Source: Bathynomus jamesi
Lineage: Eukaryota; Arthropoda; Malacostraca; Isopoda; Cirolanidae
Assembly: GCA_023014485.1 (NCBI GenBank)
Contig: JAJOZX010009052.1
Span: 95,302 to 159,301 of the forward strand
Direction of reading: 5' to 3'
DNA: 64,000 bases
The stretch's first letter is position 1. Every line of letters begins with the position of its first letter. This document shows positions 25,779 through 37,700 of the stretch, in pieces. The translations under genes and the position numbers were made by a program. The notes beneath the pieces are model-generated. The model was not told where the DNA came from. It saw nothing but the letters and a program-made list of their open reading frames with translations, and ran no database searches.

Positions 25779-28700
25779 AGCATACAATCTGGTGAATGAC
25801 AAAACGGATTTGAGGCATGACACAGAGTAAACAAAAAATTTCCTTCATTCTGCCATGGGATTGAGAGTTGCACCACTCAGTTAGAAATGCTGTTTGGGCA
25901 CATCAAAAGGCAGAATTAGTGCAGGCACTGAATAGCTTGTCAGTTTGCCAGTAACTCCAGCTTGAATGGGTGTAGAGGCCAGAGGGGCAAACCCATGGAC
26001 AAGTGAGAAATAGCCAGACAGGAGGAATTCCTAGTGGGTACTGGGAAATATTGCAAACTGGCACAAGTACAAAGTACCAGAGTCAAGAGCATTGGAGGCT
26101 TCTCTGGAGTATCCGCAAGTAGAACATTCCGTTTCAATTTGTGGTTGCCCAATGAAAGAAAACTAATTTATCTGGAAACTAAGCACAAAGGCTTGATGTG
26201 CAGAAATAAGGTTTACTCATTCAGTGTGGCATTCTAAGAGTGTTTCTGGTACAAAAAGTGTTAAAGCGTGAATGAATAATACTTACATAGATTATGGTAA
26301 TGGGCATAAGTTATATGGATAATTGTAGTTTAATGCGAAAGGTTAATCAATTTTAGCCCTCAAAATTTATTTCATTGGTCTGTGTCAATTTATTAAGGAA
26401 TTGTGTACACATCTAATAGTAATACAGATATAATTGAAGGAATACTATTGTTAAGTTTGGTATTGAGCTCTAATTGCTAAATTGTAGATGCTAATCATTA
26501 TTAAGATGATTGCGTCATTTTGTGCCAACTAAGTGAAATTGAGTCAGAAGAAAATCATTCCCAAAGTAAAGTTAAAAGATTGGCAAGCTTGTGTAATATT
26601 GTCTCGTTAGTATTAAGGTTGTTCTGTTATATAAAATTATTTTTCTATTTGGATATTATTAGCCTGGGGTAGCGTTAGGAAGTCACATCAGCTCCATCGG
26701 ATGACAATTCTAGTTGACTGGAGCAGCATAATCACAAATCTGACACAGTTATAATAAAACAAGAACTATGTCAGAGCAATATCAATGTCCCCTCCTTTAT
26801 TGGTGACCTTGATCTTTGGTGCAATCAAAAGTTATAAACCCAGACACGAAAGTGTAACGAACAGATGGACGGACGAATGGATAAGTGCAATTCATCCAGT
26901 ATGACTCCTCCAAATTTACTTGGTCAGAGACATAAAATATAAATGTGAAAACTTACTTGTTACACTGGAAGCATAATTTGGCTGGTAGAGGAACGAGACC
27001 ATTGTCCAATTCATATGGTTTCTTCTTTGGCAAGCCCCGTCTCGATCCATTCCTCCTTATTAAGGTTTCTGGCAGATGATGATAATTCAATTTCATACAC
27101 GCTATTATGAATTCTAAACCATCATCATTATCAGAAAATAATAATTTCCACTATAGTACTTTGTAACGTAGTCAAAATTGAGTGCCTACATACAGACTTA
27201 AGGAAAGTTCCTACCTTTTGGTTCCCCTGGGAAGTTGGCAGGTAATGTCATTTCATAAGGTAAGGTGAACTGAGTTGGGTTAATAACAGCAGCTGCTTTA
27301 ATTAAGGTGGACAATGGCGTCTTAGAAATCTCAAATTCTCTCCCTCCAGCAAACACTTTACGATCATTCTCCTCTTTCTGCTTTTGTTCTTCCTTTTCTT
27401 TCTTCTTACTTGGTTTTGATCCCTTATTAGATCTGCCACTTGAACAAGATGTTCTGTCATCATCGTTCTTTAAAAGAGAGGGAAACTCAAACTCAGAGAG
27501 AGATCGGATGACGCTCCCATTTACTTATCTCCCTACAATATCTTAAATGGAAGAAGGTTTCGCAATAAGAGAAACTGCATATGGGTCCTGCCTCCAAAAA
27601 TATAAATCTACTTCTAAACACTTAGTGTAGACTGCTATAATAGTTTGAGAGATTATTATTATCTGTACAGTTTTTAAAGTACTGAAATATACAACTAATA
27701 ATTTAATGTTAGGACAATGCATAACTTACGCCTCCCATTCGACACTGATGGCAAGCCCATTCTCCTGTTGGTATTTCATCTTCATTCAATGGAGGATCAC
27801 TGGAGAAAAAATGGGGACAAAAAGATTATGGAGACTGAAAATCTGCACAGTACATGTATGAATAAATAATAATAATAATGAAATTTAAAGGTTACCCCCG
27901 AAGTTACACACGTTTAAATTAAAAAATTCACTTAATTTTTTAATAATGATTATAGCAACTCGCTACTTTAAAGTTTGAGGTTTCCTCTTGCAAGAAAGGA
28001 TATTTTTCACCACAATTTCAGATGGGTGATCATGATGAAATTTTCTGTGAACTGAGCTCGAATCATGGATGACAACTGAAGCCTCTAAACCAGCAGTTCT
28101 CAAACTTTTTCTTCTTCTGTACCACTTGAATTCTTTCACAGGGTTTTTTCGGATTTTCGAGAGAAAGAGGATTTTTACTTTCTTTACGACTATGTGACTC
28201 GTGGCCGTTTGTTAATTGTATATAAAATTAAAAGGGTTATATTTTCAGGACCCCTTCGCGTACCCCTAAGATTCCCTCGCATACCCCAGTTTGAGAACCA
28301 CTGCTCTAAACAATGTTCAGTATTATTTTCAAATTTATAAAAATCAAAATGACCTGTAGGCTTATGTCAACATTATTTTATCAGATTTCTTCACCAAATG
28401 ACAAATTCAGCTTTTATTTGGCACTTCTTGGGCTTCAAATTCCTTCCTGAATGCCATTTGGTACTCCTTGTATGACTTGGACTTCATGCACAACTTCACA
28501 TTAAAATGTGTTCTTCAGAGAGAATGACATGTTGACTGTGGTCTACAGCAAGAAGCCCACTTACCAAGTTCCCATGCTACTATATTTTGATTTTGTATAA
28601 AACTGAAAATAATATTCTACACTGTTCTGAGGTTTGTACAGCGAGTGCATGGTTGGAATTTAAGACAAAAGACGAGGTTAACTCATCTTTATTCTTCAAA

Positions 28701-31700
28701 ATTAATTAATAACTTTATTCCCCAAAATTAAAACCTCAATAGATTGCCTACAGTCCAATTCCCTTGATTTCTTGCCTTTCTGAAGTTTTTGAATCTCATT
28801 AGGAAGATTCTTGCGTAATTTACGGTACAGTTATAAACAATCCCACTTCCAGATTACCTTCAATTAAACTTTTTTGATGATTAACTATCAAGAGTTAAGC
28901 GTATAGACTTAATAAGCGCAATGGCACGGCAGCTAACTTTAACAGATATATCGAGCTTAGACGTCAGGTTAAAAGGTCAGTTAGGAATGCTAAGCGTAAT
29001 TTAGAGATACTTATAGCTGCGGATAGTAAACATAATCCAAAAAAGTTTTTTGAATACATCAATAATCGTAAGCCGATAAAAGATAACATAGACCCTCTAG
29101 TGGATGTTAACGGCGCTTTGGCTTCTGACACTCAGGCGATGGCGGGTATTTTCAATAACTTTTTTGCGACAGTTTTTACCGAAGAAAACGTAAATAATAT
29201 CCCCGACGTGGACGATATCGTTCCATTTAGTAGCGAGACTATTTTGGACGAAATAACTGTTTACGAGGACGAGATTGCACATTATATCGATAGGCTAAAA
29301 GTTAGCAAGGCTCCAGGCCCTGACGCTTTTTATCCCAGACATTTGAAAGATTAGAAAGACGTTATCGTAGGCCCCTTAACGAAGATTTTTAATCAGTCAC
29401 TCGAAACGGCGATTATTCCTGAAGACATCAAGTTAGCTAACGTCACGCCCATTTTTAAAAAAGGCGACCGCACGGAACATAGCAATTATAGGCCCATTAG
29501 CTTAACGTCAATTGTAGGTAAACTTTTGGAATCGGTAGTTAGGGATCGTATCATCGATCACTTAGAAAGTAGAGATTTGATTAATAGTAGTCAGCAGCAT
29601 GGGTTTCGACGCCATAGATATTGTTTAACTAATTTGTTAGAATTTTATAAAGAAATAGTAGGCGAATACGATAGGCATAGAGCGGCTGACGTTATTTATT
29701 TAGATTTTAAAAAGGCGTTCGATACAGTTCCGCATAGAAGATTAAATGCGAAGGGTTAAAGCGCACGATATACACGGTCAGGTAGCTAACTCGTTAGAGA
29801 AATGGCTTCGTGCTAGGAGACAGAGGGTCGTTGTTAATGGTAGTGAATCTGGGTGGTTGGATGTAGGTAGCAGTGTCCCACAGGGTTGTGTTAGGCCCAT
29901 TGCTATTCGTAATCTACTTTAACGACATAGATGTAGGATTGACTAGTAACGTCAAAATTTGTGGACGATACTAAAATAGGCAGTAGGGTTGTTAACGAGG
30001 ATGATAGAAATAGGCTCCAAGACTATGTAAATAGGATTATGGAGTGGACGGTTAAGTAGCAGATGCAATTTAACGTAGACAAATGTAAAGTTTTGCATAT
30101 AATTTCTCGTAACAATAATTACACGTACACGATGGATGGTAGAGAGTTAGCGAGCGTTGACAGGGAAGTAGGTTTAGGCGTATGCGTATCTAAAGATTTA
30201 AAGGTTAGGAACCAGTGCCTGGAGTCTTGCGCAAAAGCTAATAGGATGTTAGGCTTCATAGCGCGTAATTTAGAATTTAAATCGAAGGATATTATATTGC
30301 CCCTTTACAAGTCCCTAGTCAGGCCTCATTTAGAATATGCTGTTCAGTTTTGGTGCCCGTATTTGCGCGAGGATATTGATAGGTTAGAAAGGGTTCAACG
30401 TCGTGCCACGAAACTGAAATTTGGGTCATTCTCTGTCAGATCAACCAAAAAAAATTGAAATTAACACCCTCATCTCTCATATTTTGCTGAAATTTGGTTT
30501 ATAGGGAGGTTGTGAGCCCTGAATCCATTTCTGAAATTATAAGGTCAATCCGACCAACGGTTCAAGAGATATGACCTCGGGCAATTTGAGGTCACTCGCG
30601 AGGTTACTAACATTTGGCGAGCCATAACTTGGGTAATAATTGTCATAATTATATAAAGTATATATATTTAGAATCAGAAAACGACAAGGAATCCAAATAT
30701 GCAAGTTTTAGAACTCTAGGTTGAAAAATAAAAAAGTTACACTGTAACCAAAATTTGAGGTCACGATTTGACCTCTGGGGTATCAAATGAGAATTTTTTT
30801 TTTAAATGTAAAAAATGAAGGCATAGGCATTGGCTATTAGAATCAGCAAAAAAAAGTTTGTTTATGTTAGTATTTTTCATGTAACTAACATATAAGTGAA
30901 CACCATATTCATAAGTTGTGCGTCAATTCTACCTATTTTTTCACACTTAAGCTCATAATTTGACCTATAGAAATTAAAATTACATTTTTTATAGATATAA
31001 AAAACAAAGTCAGAGTTCTTGACTAATAGAAACAATCATAAAAAGTTTGTTTATGTGGTACTTTTCATGTAACTAACTTATAAGTGAACACCATATTTAT
31101 AAATTGCTTGTCATTTCAAGGAATTTTTATATCTTAGCTATCAATTTGACCTCAAGCTCCAAGAATTTAATAAAAATTGTATTTCACTGCTAATCTACAC
31201 TGGCAATAATAGTTATAATAGTGAAAGGGGAAGACTAAGCTCACATGTAGCCTAAACAAACCTGTTGAAACATGTTGCTACTTGTCTAAGTGCAGAATCA
31301 ACACAGATAGTTGCAAAATTCCTTGTCTACAGGTTAGTACAGTTCCAGCCAGCACTGTGGGTGGCTGGTGGGTATGGTGTTTTAATGAGCCTCAGAGACT
31401 ATCAAGGCCTAAAATATTAAGTGTGTATAGCTATATTTTCTAAAAAATATATATTATCTAATTGTAAATCCTATATCTTTACAGATCAAAATACAATGGT
31501 TCGGCACTTGAAATACTGCCAGGACCCTATTCAAAAACATAAGAAACGCATAACAATCAATCTTAGAAAAGTGACTGATGTACTTGTTGAAAAATGTGCT
31601 GGAAGAGTGAAAAAAGACTCATTGTTGTGTGTGAACTGCTGGACACTGATAATGAAAAACCCCACTATACTTAGTACCACTGAAAACAACGAGTCTGAGC

Positions 31701-34700
31701 AGGATTCAATGAATCATCTACTATCAGTGGCTTGAGTAACATCTCTTCAATTCAAGATCTGGACAATGACAGTGATTGCTTGATAAAGGAAAATCCTTCA
31801 ACTTCAGTTGAACCAGTTCTAGCATTTCTGGACCAAACACCAGTTAAAAAAAGTAAGTAATAAATTAATATAATAACTTATACTTTACTACAAGGTCTGT
31901 TTGATCTACTATATAGCCAATTATATAGCATTTAAGGTACTATAATTAATATTTAATTACTAATATTCAGGTGTGTGAAACCTTTTTTTCTGTTCTTTTC
32001 AGAAGGGCTGTCATTAAGCCAGAAAAAGCGCAAGGCTCGTGGTAAGCTATCATCTGCTCAGAACACCTGAAGGAGAGGCTAGAACTCAGTTATGGTGTTC
32101 AAATTACCGAGGAGGTAAGTGATACTTCAAACCTGAAACTAAATCTGAAAACATCTAGACAAATTAATGAATGAATTGAAACAGTCATTCCTGGAGAGCA
32201 AATGTCACCATCACAAACTACAAATATTGACACTCACCATACACAATTGAAAAAACAGCTAGTTTCTTTCAAACTACAACATACATGGTGAAAGAAGCCG
32301 TTCACTTAAATCAGAACATGGAATCCTTCCAAAGATTCCACTAATGAGCAAAGGAAAAGTGATATCTGAAGAACACAAAGATATAGTTAGAAGATTCTAT
32401 GAGTCAGAAGAGGTTAGTCGTATGTGTCCTGGCCAAAGGATTGCGTGAAAGTTTCAGTGCTGAAGGTGCAATGAAGGTGCAAAAACGATTGGTCCTCGGG
32501 AATTTAAGAGAGATGTTTGAACTATATAAAAATGATGAAAAGAATCCCAAAATAGGATTTTCCACATTTGCAAAATTACGGCCATCATATGTGTGCTTGC
32601 CGGTAGTGATGGGACTCATTCTGTCTGTGTCTGCACATACCATCAAAATCCAAAATTGCAGCTGGCTGCATTGGGAGAAAGAGGTCTTTCATACAAGGAT
32701 CTTATGGATTACAGTGTCTGCAGTACAGAAAGAGAGACTTGCATGATGCAACTTTACAATGATTGCCCAAGAGAAGAGGGTGTCCTGGATTTTCTTGAGT
32801 TACTTGACAGTGTGAAATCAGCTCCAAATGAAATATCTTACAGCAATGGGTGACTGTTGACCGTTGTACAATGGTTGATAAGGTGGAGCCACTTCATGAA
32901 TACTTATCATCCCTAAGCATGAAAATATCCCATGGTTCGTCATCACTTTGTTGCTCAGCAACAATCACAGTACTTCAAGCAGTTGAAAGAAACACTACCA
33001 CCTCAAGCGAGGTATTATAGTAGGTGATTTCTCTGAGAATTATTCTTTCATTGTCAAGGATGCTGCCCAAGGGTTTCACTGGGACAATTCACAGTGTACA
33101 GTTCACCCTTTTGTCATCTATTATAGATCATCTGCAGACCAGGAACTTAGCCATTTTAGTGTCTGTTTCTTATCTGCATCACTAAAACACACACTATAAT
33201 GGTTTACTCATTCATATTGAAGCTTATGACATATGTTAAATTCAGATGCCCACAATTGAAGAAGGTGCACTATTTCTCAGATGGATGTGCTGGCCAATAT
33301 AAGAACAGATACAACTTCACAAATCTCTGTTACCATGAAGAGGATTTTGGTCTGTCTTGTGAATGGCACTTCTTTGCTACATCCCATGGCAAAAATGCAT
33401 GTGATGGGATTGGAGGAACAGTGAAAAGAGCTACTGCTCGTGCCAGTTTGCAGAGAACTACAGAGAGGCAAATTCTTACACCAGAACACATGTTTCAGTT
33501 TTGTGAAGAAAACTTGAGCAAGAAGAAGGAAGAACTGATGGTGTATCCCATTTCAAGTGGCATTGGAGAAAAGAAAAGAATAAGGAAAAGTCATTTTACT
33601 AATGAACCTGCAATGCTTGGTAACCTAAAATGTGTCAAACCAGGAGAGTATGTTGGCTGCATTTATGACATGCAAGTTTGGTATGGAATTGTGGAGGAAT
33701 ATTGTGAAGAGTTTGATGATTTCACTGTGAACTTTCTACATCCCTCTGGGTCATCAGGATCAAGTGCATATTATTATCCATCAAACAATTCATGTGCAGT
33801 GCCAGGACATCATATATTAACTGTAATGAGTTGTCCTACCCTAAGAGGAGGCAGCAGAATTCAATACATTTTTCCACAAAAAGAAATTGATGAGAGCATC
33901 GAGCATGCAAAAATTGTATTAGGCTAGCACATGAATCCTCTAAGTAGGTCTTCCCCTTTCACTATTATAACTATTATTGCCAGTGGTAGATTAGCAGTGA
34001 AATACATTTTACATTTTTTGCCTTTGTTTTTATATCTATAAAAAAATGTAATTTTAATTTCTATAGGTCAAATTATGAGCTTAAGTGTGAAAAAATAGGT
34101 AGAATTGACGCACAACTTATGAATATGTGTTCACTTATATGTTAGTTACATGAAAAATACTAACATAAACAAACTTTTTTTTGCTGATTCTAATAGCCAA
34201 TGCCTATGCCTTCATTTTTTACATTTAAAAAAAAAATTCTCATTTGATACCCCAGAGGTCAAATCGTGACCTCAAATTTTGGTTACAGTGTAACTTTTTT
34301 ATTTTTCAACCTAGAGTTCTAAAACTTGCATATTTGGATTCCTTGTCATTTTCTGATTCTAAATATATATACTTTTATATAATTGTGACCATTATTACCC
34401 AAGTTATGGGTCGCCAAATGTTAGTGACCTCGCAAGTGACCTCAAATTTCCCGAGGTCATATCTCTTGAACCGTTGGTCGGATTGACCTTATAATTTCAG
34501 AAATGGATTCAGGGCCCACAAACTCCCTATAAACCAAATTTCAGCAAAATCTGAGAGATGAGGGTGTTAGGCACTGGTTGATCTGACAGAGAATGACCCG
34601 ATTCCATCATTGCGCAACAAGCCTTATGAAGATAGGATTAAAGTGTTAGACTTGCATTCACTCGAAACTAGGAGATTAAGGGGGGAGCTTATTGAAGTTT

Positions 34701-37700
34701 TCAAAATCGTTAATAACATTGATAACGTAAATTATGACAAACTGTTCACTTTCGATAATAGCAATACTCGTAATAACGGATTTAAGGTGCGTGGCAGACA
34801 TTTCATTACTAATATCGCTAAAAACTTTACGTTTAAAGTAATTGATAAATGGAATAATCTTCCAGCGTCAGTCGTTCACTCTACCAACGTTAATATGTTT
34901 AAGAACCGTTTAGATAGGCATTTTAAAAATATTAACGTTGTTTAAAATAAAAAAAAACAATTAGTAACAGGAGCCCTGGGGGGGGGGGGGTCGAGGATGA
35001 GTCTGTTGACGATTAATGCCAGCTTGTGACATGCCAGCGTGTGATGCCAGCAATAAAAAAAAAAAAAAAAAAAAAAAAAATATTAGACTAACATGGACGT
35101 AAATGTAGCTCGTAGAGTAAACTAACCCACTTTTTGTTTAACTTTACCTACTTTTTTTTTTCTTATCTCTCTCCTTACTTGCATGTCTGTAACTCTCTTT
35201 ACTTGCATGTCTGTAGTTTGCATGGTATGACTGAGTTAAGACTGTGTTTGCATGGTTTGTAAGCGTTCTTATTTTACTACTTTTCATCTTTCACCCATCT
35301 CCTATTCTCTCCAACTATTTTTCCGACTTGTCGGCAGTGGCCAGCGGATGATGATGGGGAATCTTTTTTCTCTTTTTCTGAATGAAAGTTAACCCACGAA
35401 TGATAGGTGTTGCTACTTAACCCCCTACTCTTTCCTTTCTCTCGGGCTAACCTTAGAGTGGATCTTAGGGTGTTTGTTAGCCTTAGCTTCTGTAGATCTG
35501 TAGACCTCTCTTCTCACAATCTTCCTTCAGATCATCAATATGGGTTCACAAGAGACACTACTGGTGAGCTTCTAGTATATCTCTCTCTGATTCTTGGTCA
35601 TCCTCATTTAAGGATTTCGGCGAAACCTTTGCTGCTATTGCACTAGATATATCAAAAGCTTTTGATCGAGTCTAGTACAAATCCTTAATTTCCAAAACTG
35701 CCCTCCTTCGGTTTTAGCTTTTTATTTGTGTCCATCTTTTATTTTCTTTCTGGCCGATAGCTGCAGTTGTAGATGGCCACTGTTCTCCTAAGTTATTAAT
35801 AGTGGTGTTCCTCAAGGTTCTGTCCCATCATATACTCTCTCTTCCTTTTATTTATCAATGATCTTTAAAGTCACACTTCCTGTCCTTCCTATCCACTTCT
35901 ATGCCAATGATCCCGTTTCATTTCTTCACCCATCTCACAAAGTGTCCCTCTCAACAATCATTCCACGCTTCGCGTGGGACAGCTATATTATACCTGACCT
36001 CTGATCTTTCTACTATCTCTGACTGGAGTAAAAAAAAAAATCTTGTGACTTTCAATGCCTCTAAAACCCAGTTTCTTTATCCGTCTACTCATCACAATCT
36101 ACAACATGCTTATCCGCTTACCTTCAACAACACACAACTCAATCCTTTCTCTTCTATTAACATTCTTTACATTTCCTTTTCTAATGCTCTTTCCTGGAAA
36201 GATCACGTATGCTCTCTTTCCGAAACAGCTTTTTAGAGGTTTGGGGTGCTGTACCAGTTCTGCAGTTTCTTCACCCCCACTCAGTTGCTCTCTGTACAGG
36301 GATCTTGTCCACGCCCCGTATGGAGTAGGCTTCTCGTGTGTAGGGTGGCTTAACCCACACAGCATCTTACTATCTTCAATCTCTCTCTCTCTCTCTCTTC
36401 ACTGCAATGTTGCCTCATTCTCTTTACTATCGCTATTATAATGGACACTACTCTTCTGAACTCTTTAACTGCATGCTTCCTCCTTTAAGGAGAGCAAGCA
36501 GCACCAGACTTTCGATACACTCGTTCCTTTTCTGTCCAACTCTCCAATACAAGGGTTAATCGGTATTTTCAATCTTTCATCTACTCAACCGGTCAACTCT
36601 GAAACAACCTTCTTCAGTCCATCTTTCACCTTATCTATAACCCCCAATCTTTCAAACAGTGTCCAGGCATCTTAAAAACTCTGGACCTTGCACTCCACTT
36701 CTCCTTGTATCGGGGTATCAGGGGTGAGAACATTTTTGCAGGCATTTGCTCTTGGCACCACCTTCACGCATAAAAAAAAAAATCATCATCATCTCAGCTT
36801 CATAAAAGTTTGTACTGTTCTGCCTCTGCAATTAATAGCTGGCCCATTTTAAATTTTTGCATGAAAGTTACTTTAAGTGACTAGGGGCTGGGGGAACCCT
36901 TTTCTTATACTATGTAGCTATTATATTTGTAATTTTAATAAATATTACTGGCTGAAATACAAAATCACAACCCCTTCACGGGACAAAATGGGTCAATTAT
37001 TTGACCTACAACTTGGGAAACAGTTCAAGTACTGAAACTTTGCGTATGACCGTATCTCTATTGATGACAATCTACAGCTGTGCCAAATTGCATAAAAACC
37101 TAAGGTCAGGGCAGATCAAAAGTCTTCTGGGATGGCAGTGATTCTGCGTGGAAGGACCAGTTTCTATATTACTGTATTTTGGACAAACTTAATAGGCCCA
37201 TAAAATAATCCTTTATTTAAAAAATAAATCTTGTAGCTACTAATTGTGTACACTAATTTTATGCCAGTTTTGTAACATTTACTCCCTTTAAGAATTAATA
37301 CCATAACCTACAATGTGAATGGTTCATTAAAACAAGCTATCCACAAACAACTTCAGAAAGGGTGAAAGTGGAATAATACAAAGAATTAATAATTCTTTGT
37401 GATTCATAAATTATGAAAGTTCTAATAAAAATACCACAAACCAAAAGTATTTTCTAATATATTCATAACTATTTTCAATTTTACTTGACAAATTTTTGTG
37501 TGCAGTACATTTTTGTAAACAATAAGTCAGAATGACATCAATGTCCCATCTTATATTTGTGACCTTGACCTCTTTAGTGCAAGAATTTGATTCTTGCTCA
37601 AAACACACCATCTTGTGTTGATCCATATCTGCTTGAAGTTTCATGACCTCCAGTTCATCTTTGATGACCTTGTGATATGTGACCTCGACTTCTTTTGATG

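Larger units (their letters stand above)
30423..34599 (+). mobile_element. DNA transposon with long TIRs, superfamily uncertain (Sola-like?)
   Basis: Both ends begin GGGTCATTCTCTGTCAGATC (inverted) and stay alike for more than 600 bp, with the right arm to about 33950 and the left arm to about 31240. It carries one broken transposase-like gene and interrupts a LINE. A relative lies at 44.6-49.0 kb. I recognise the protein as a multicopy arthropod family, but cannot name the superfamily with certainty. Confidence 0.82.
28905..35079 (+). mobile_element. Non-LTR retrotransposon (CR1-like), split by a DNA transposon
   Basis: The parts 28905-30422 and 34600-35079 form one LINE: pre-RT, RT and C-terminal region, a G-rich 3' UTR and a poly(A) tract at 35055-35080. 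The frame joins across the insertion as RRATKL / [12 protein letters not shown]. The 5' end is truncated. Confidence 0.88.

Noticed and set aside
25618..25876. Frames on both strands with Cys-Val or Thr-His runs
   Set aside because: Produced by the (TG)n microsatellite.
27307..27546. Plus-strand 79-codon frame
   Set aside because: It is the complement of PHF12 window exon 3 and has no independent support.
30423..34599. LTR retrotransposon suggested by long terminal repeats
   Set aside because: The repeats are inverted, not direct, and there is no gag, integrase or primer-binding site.
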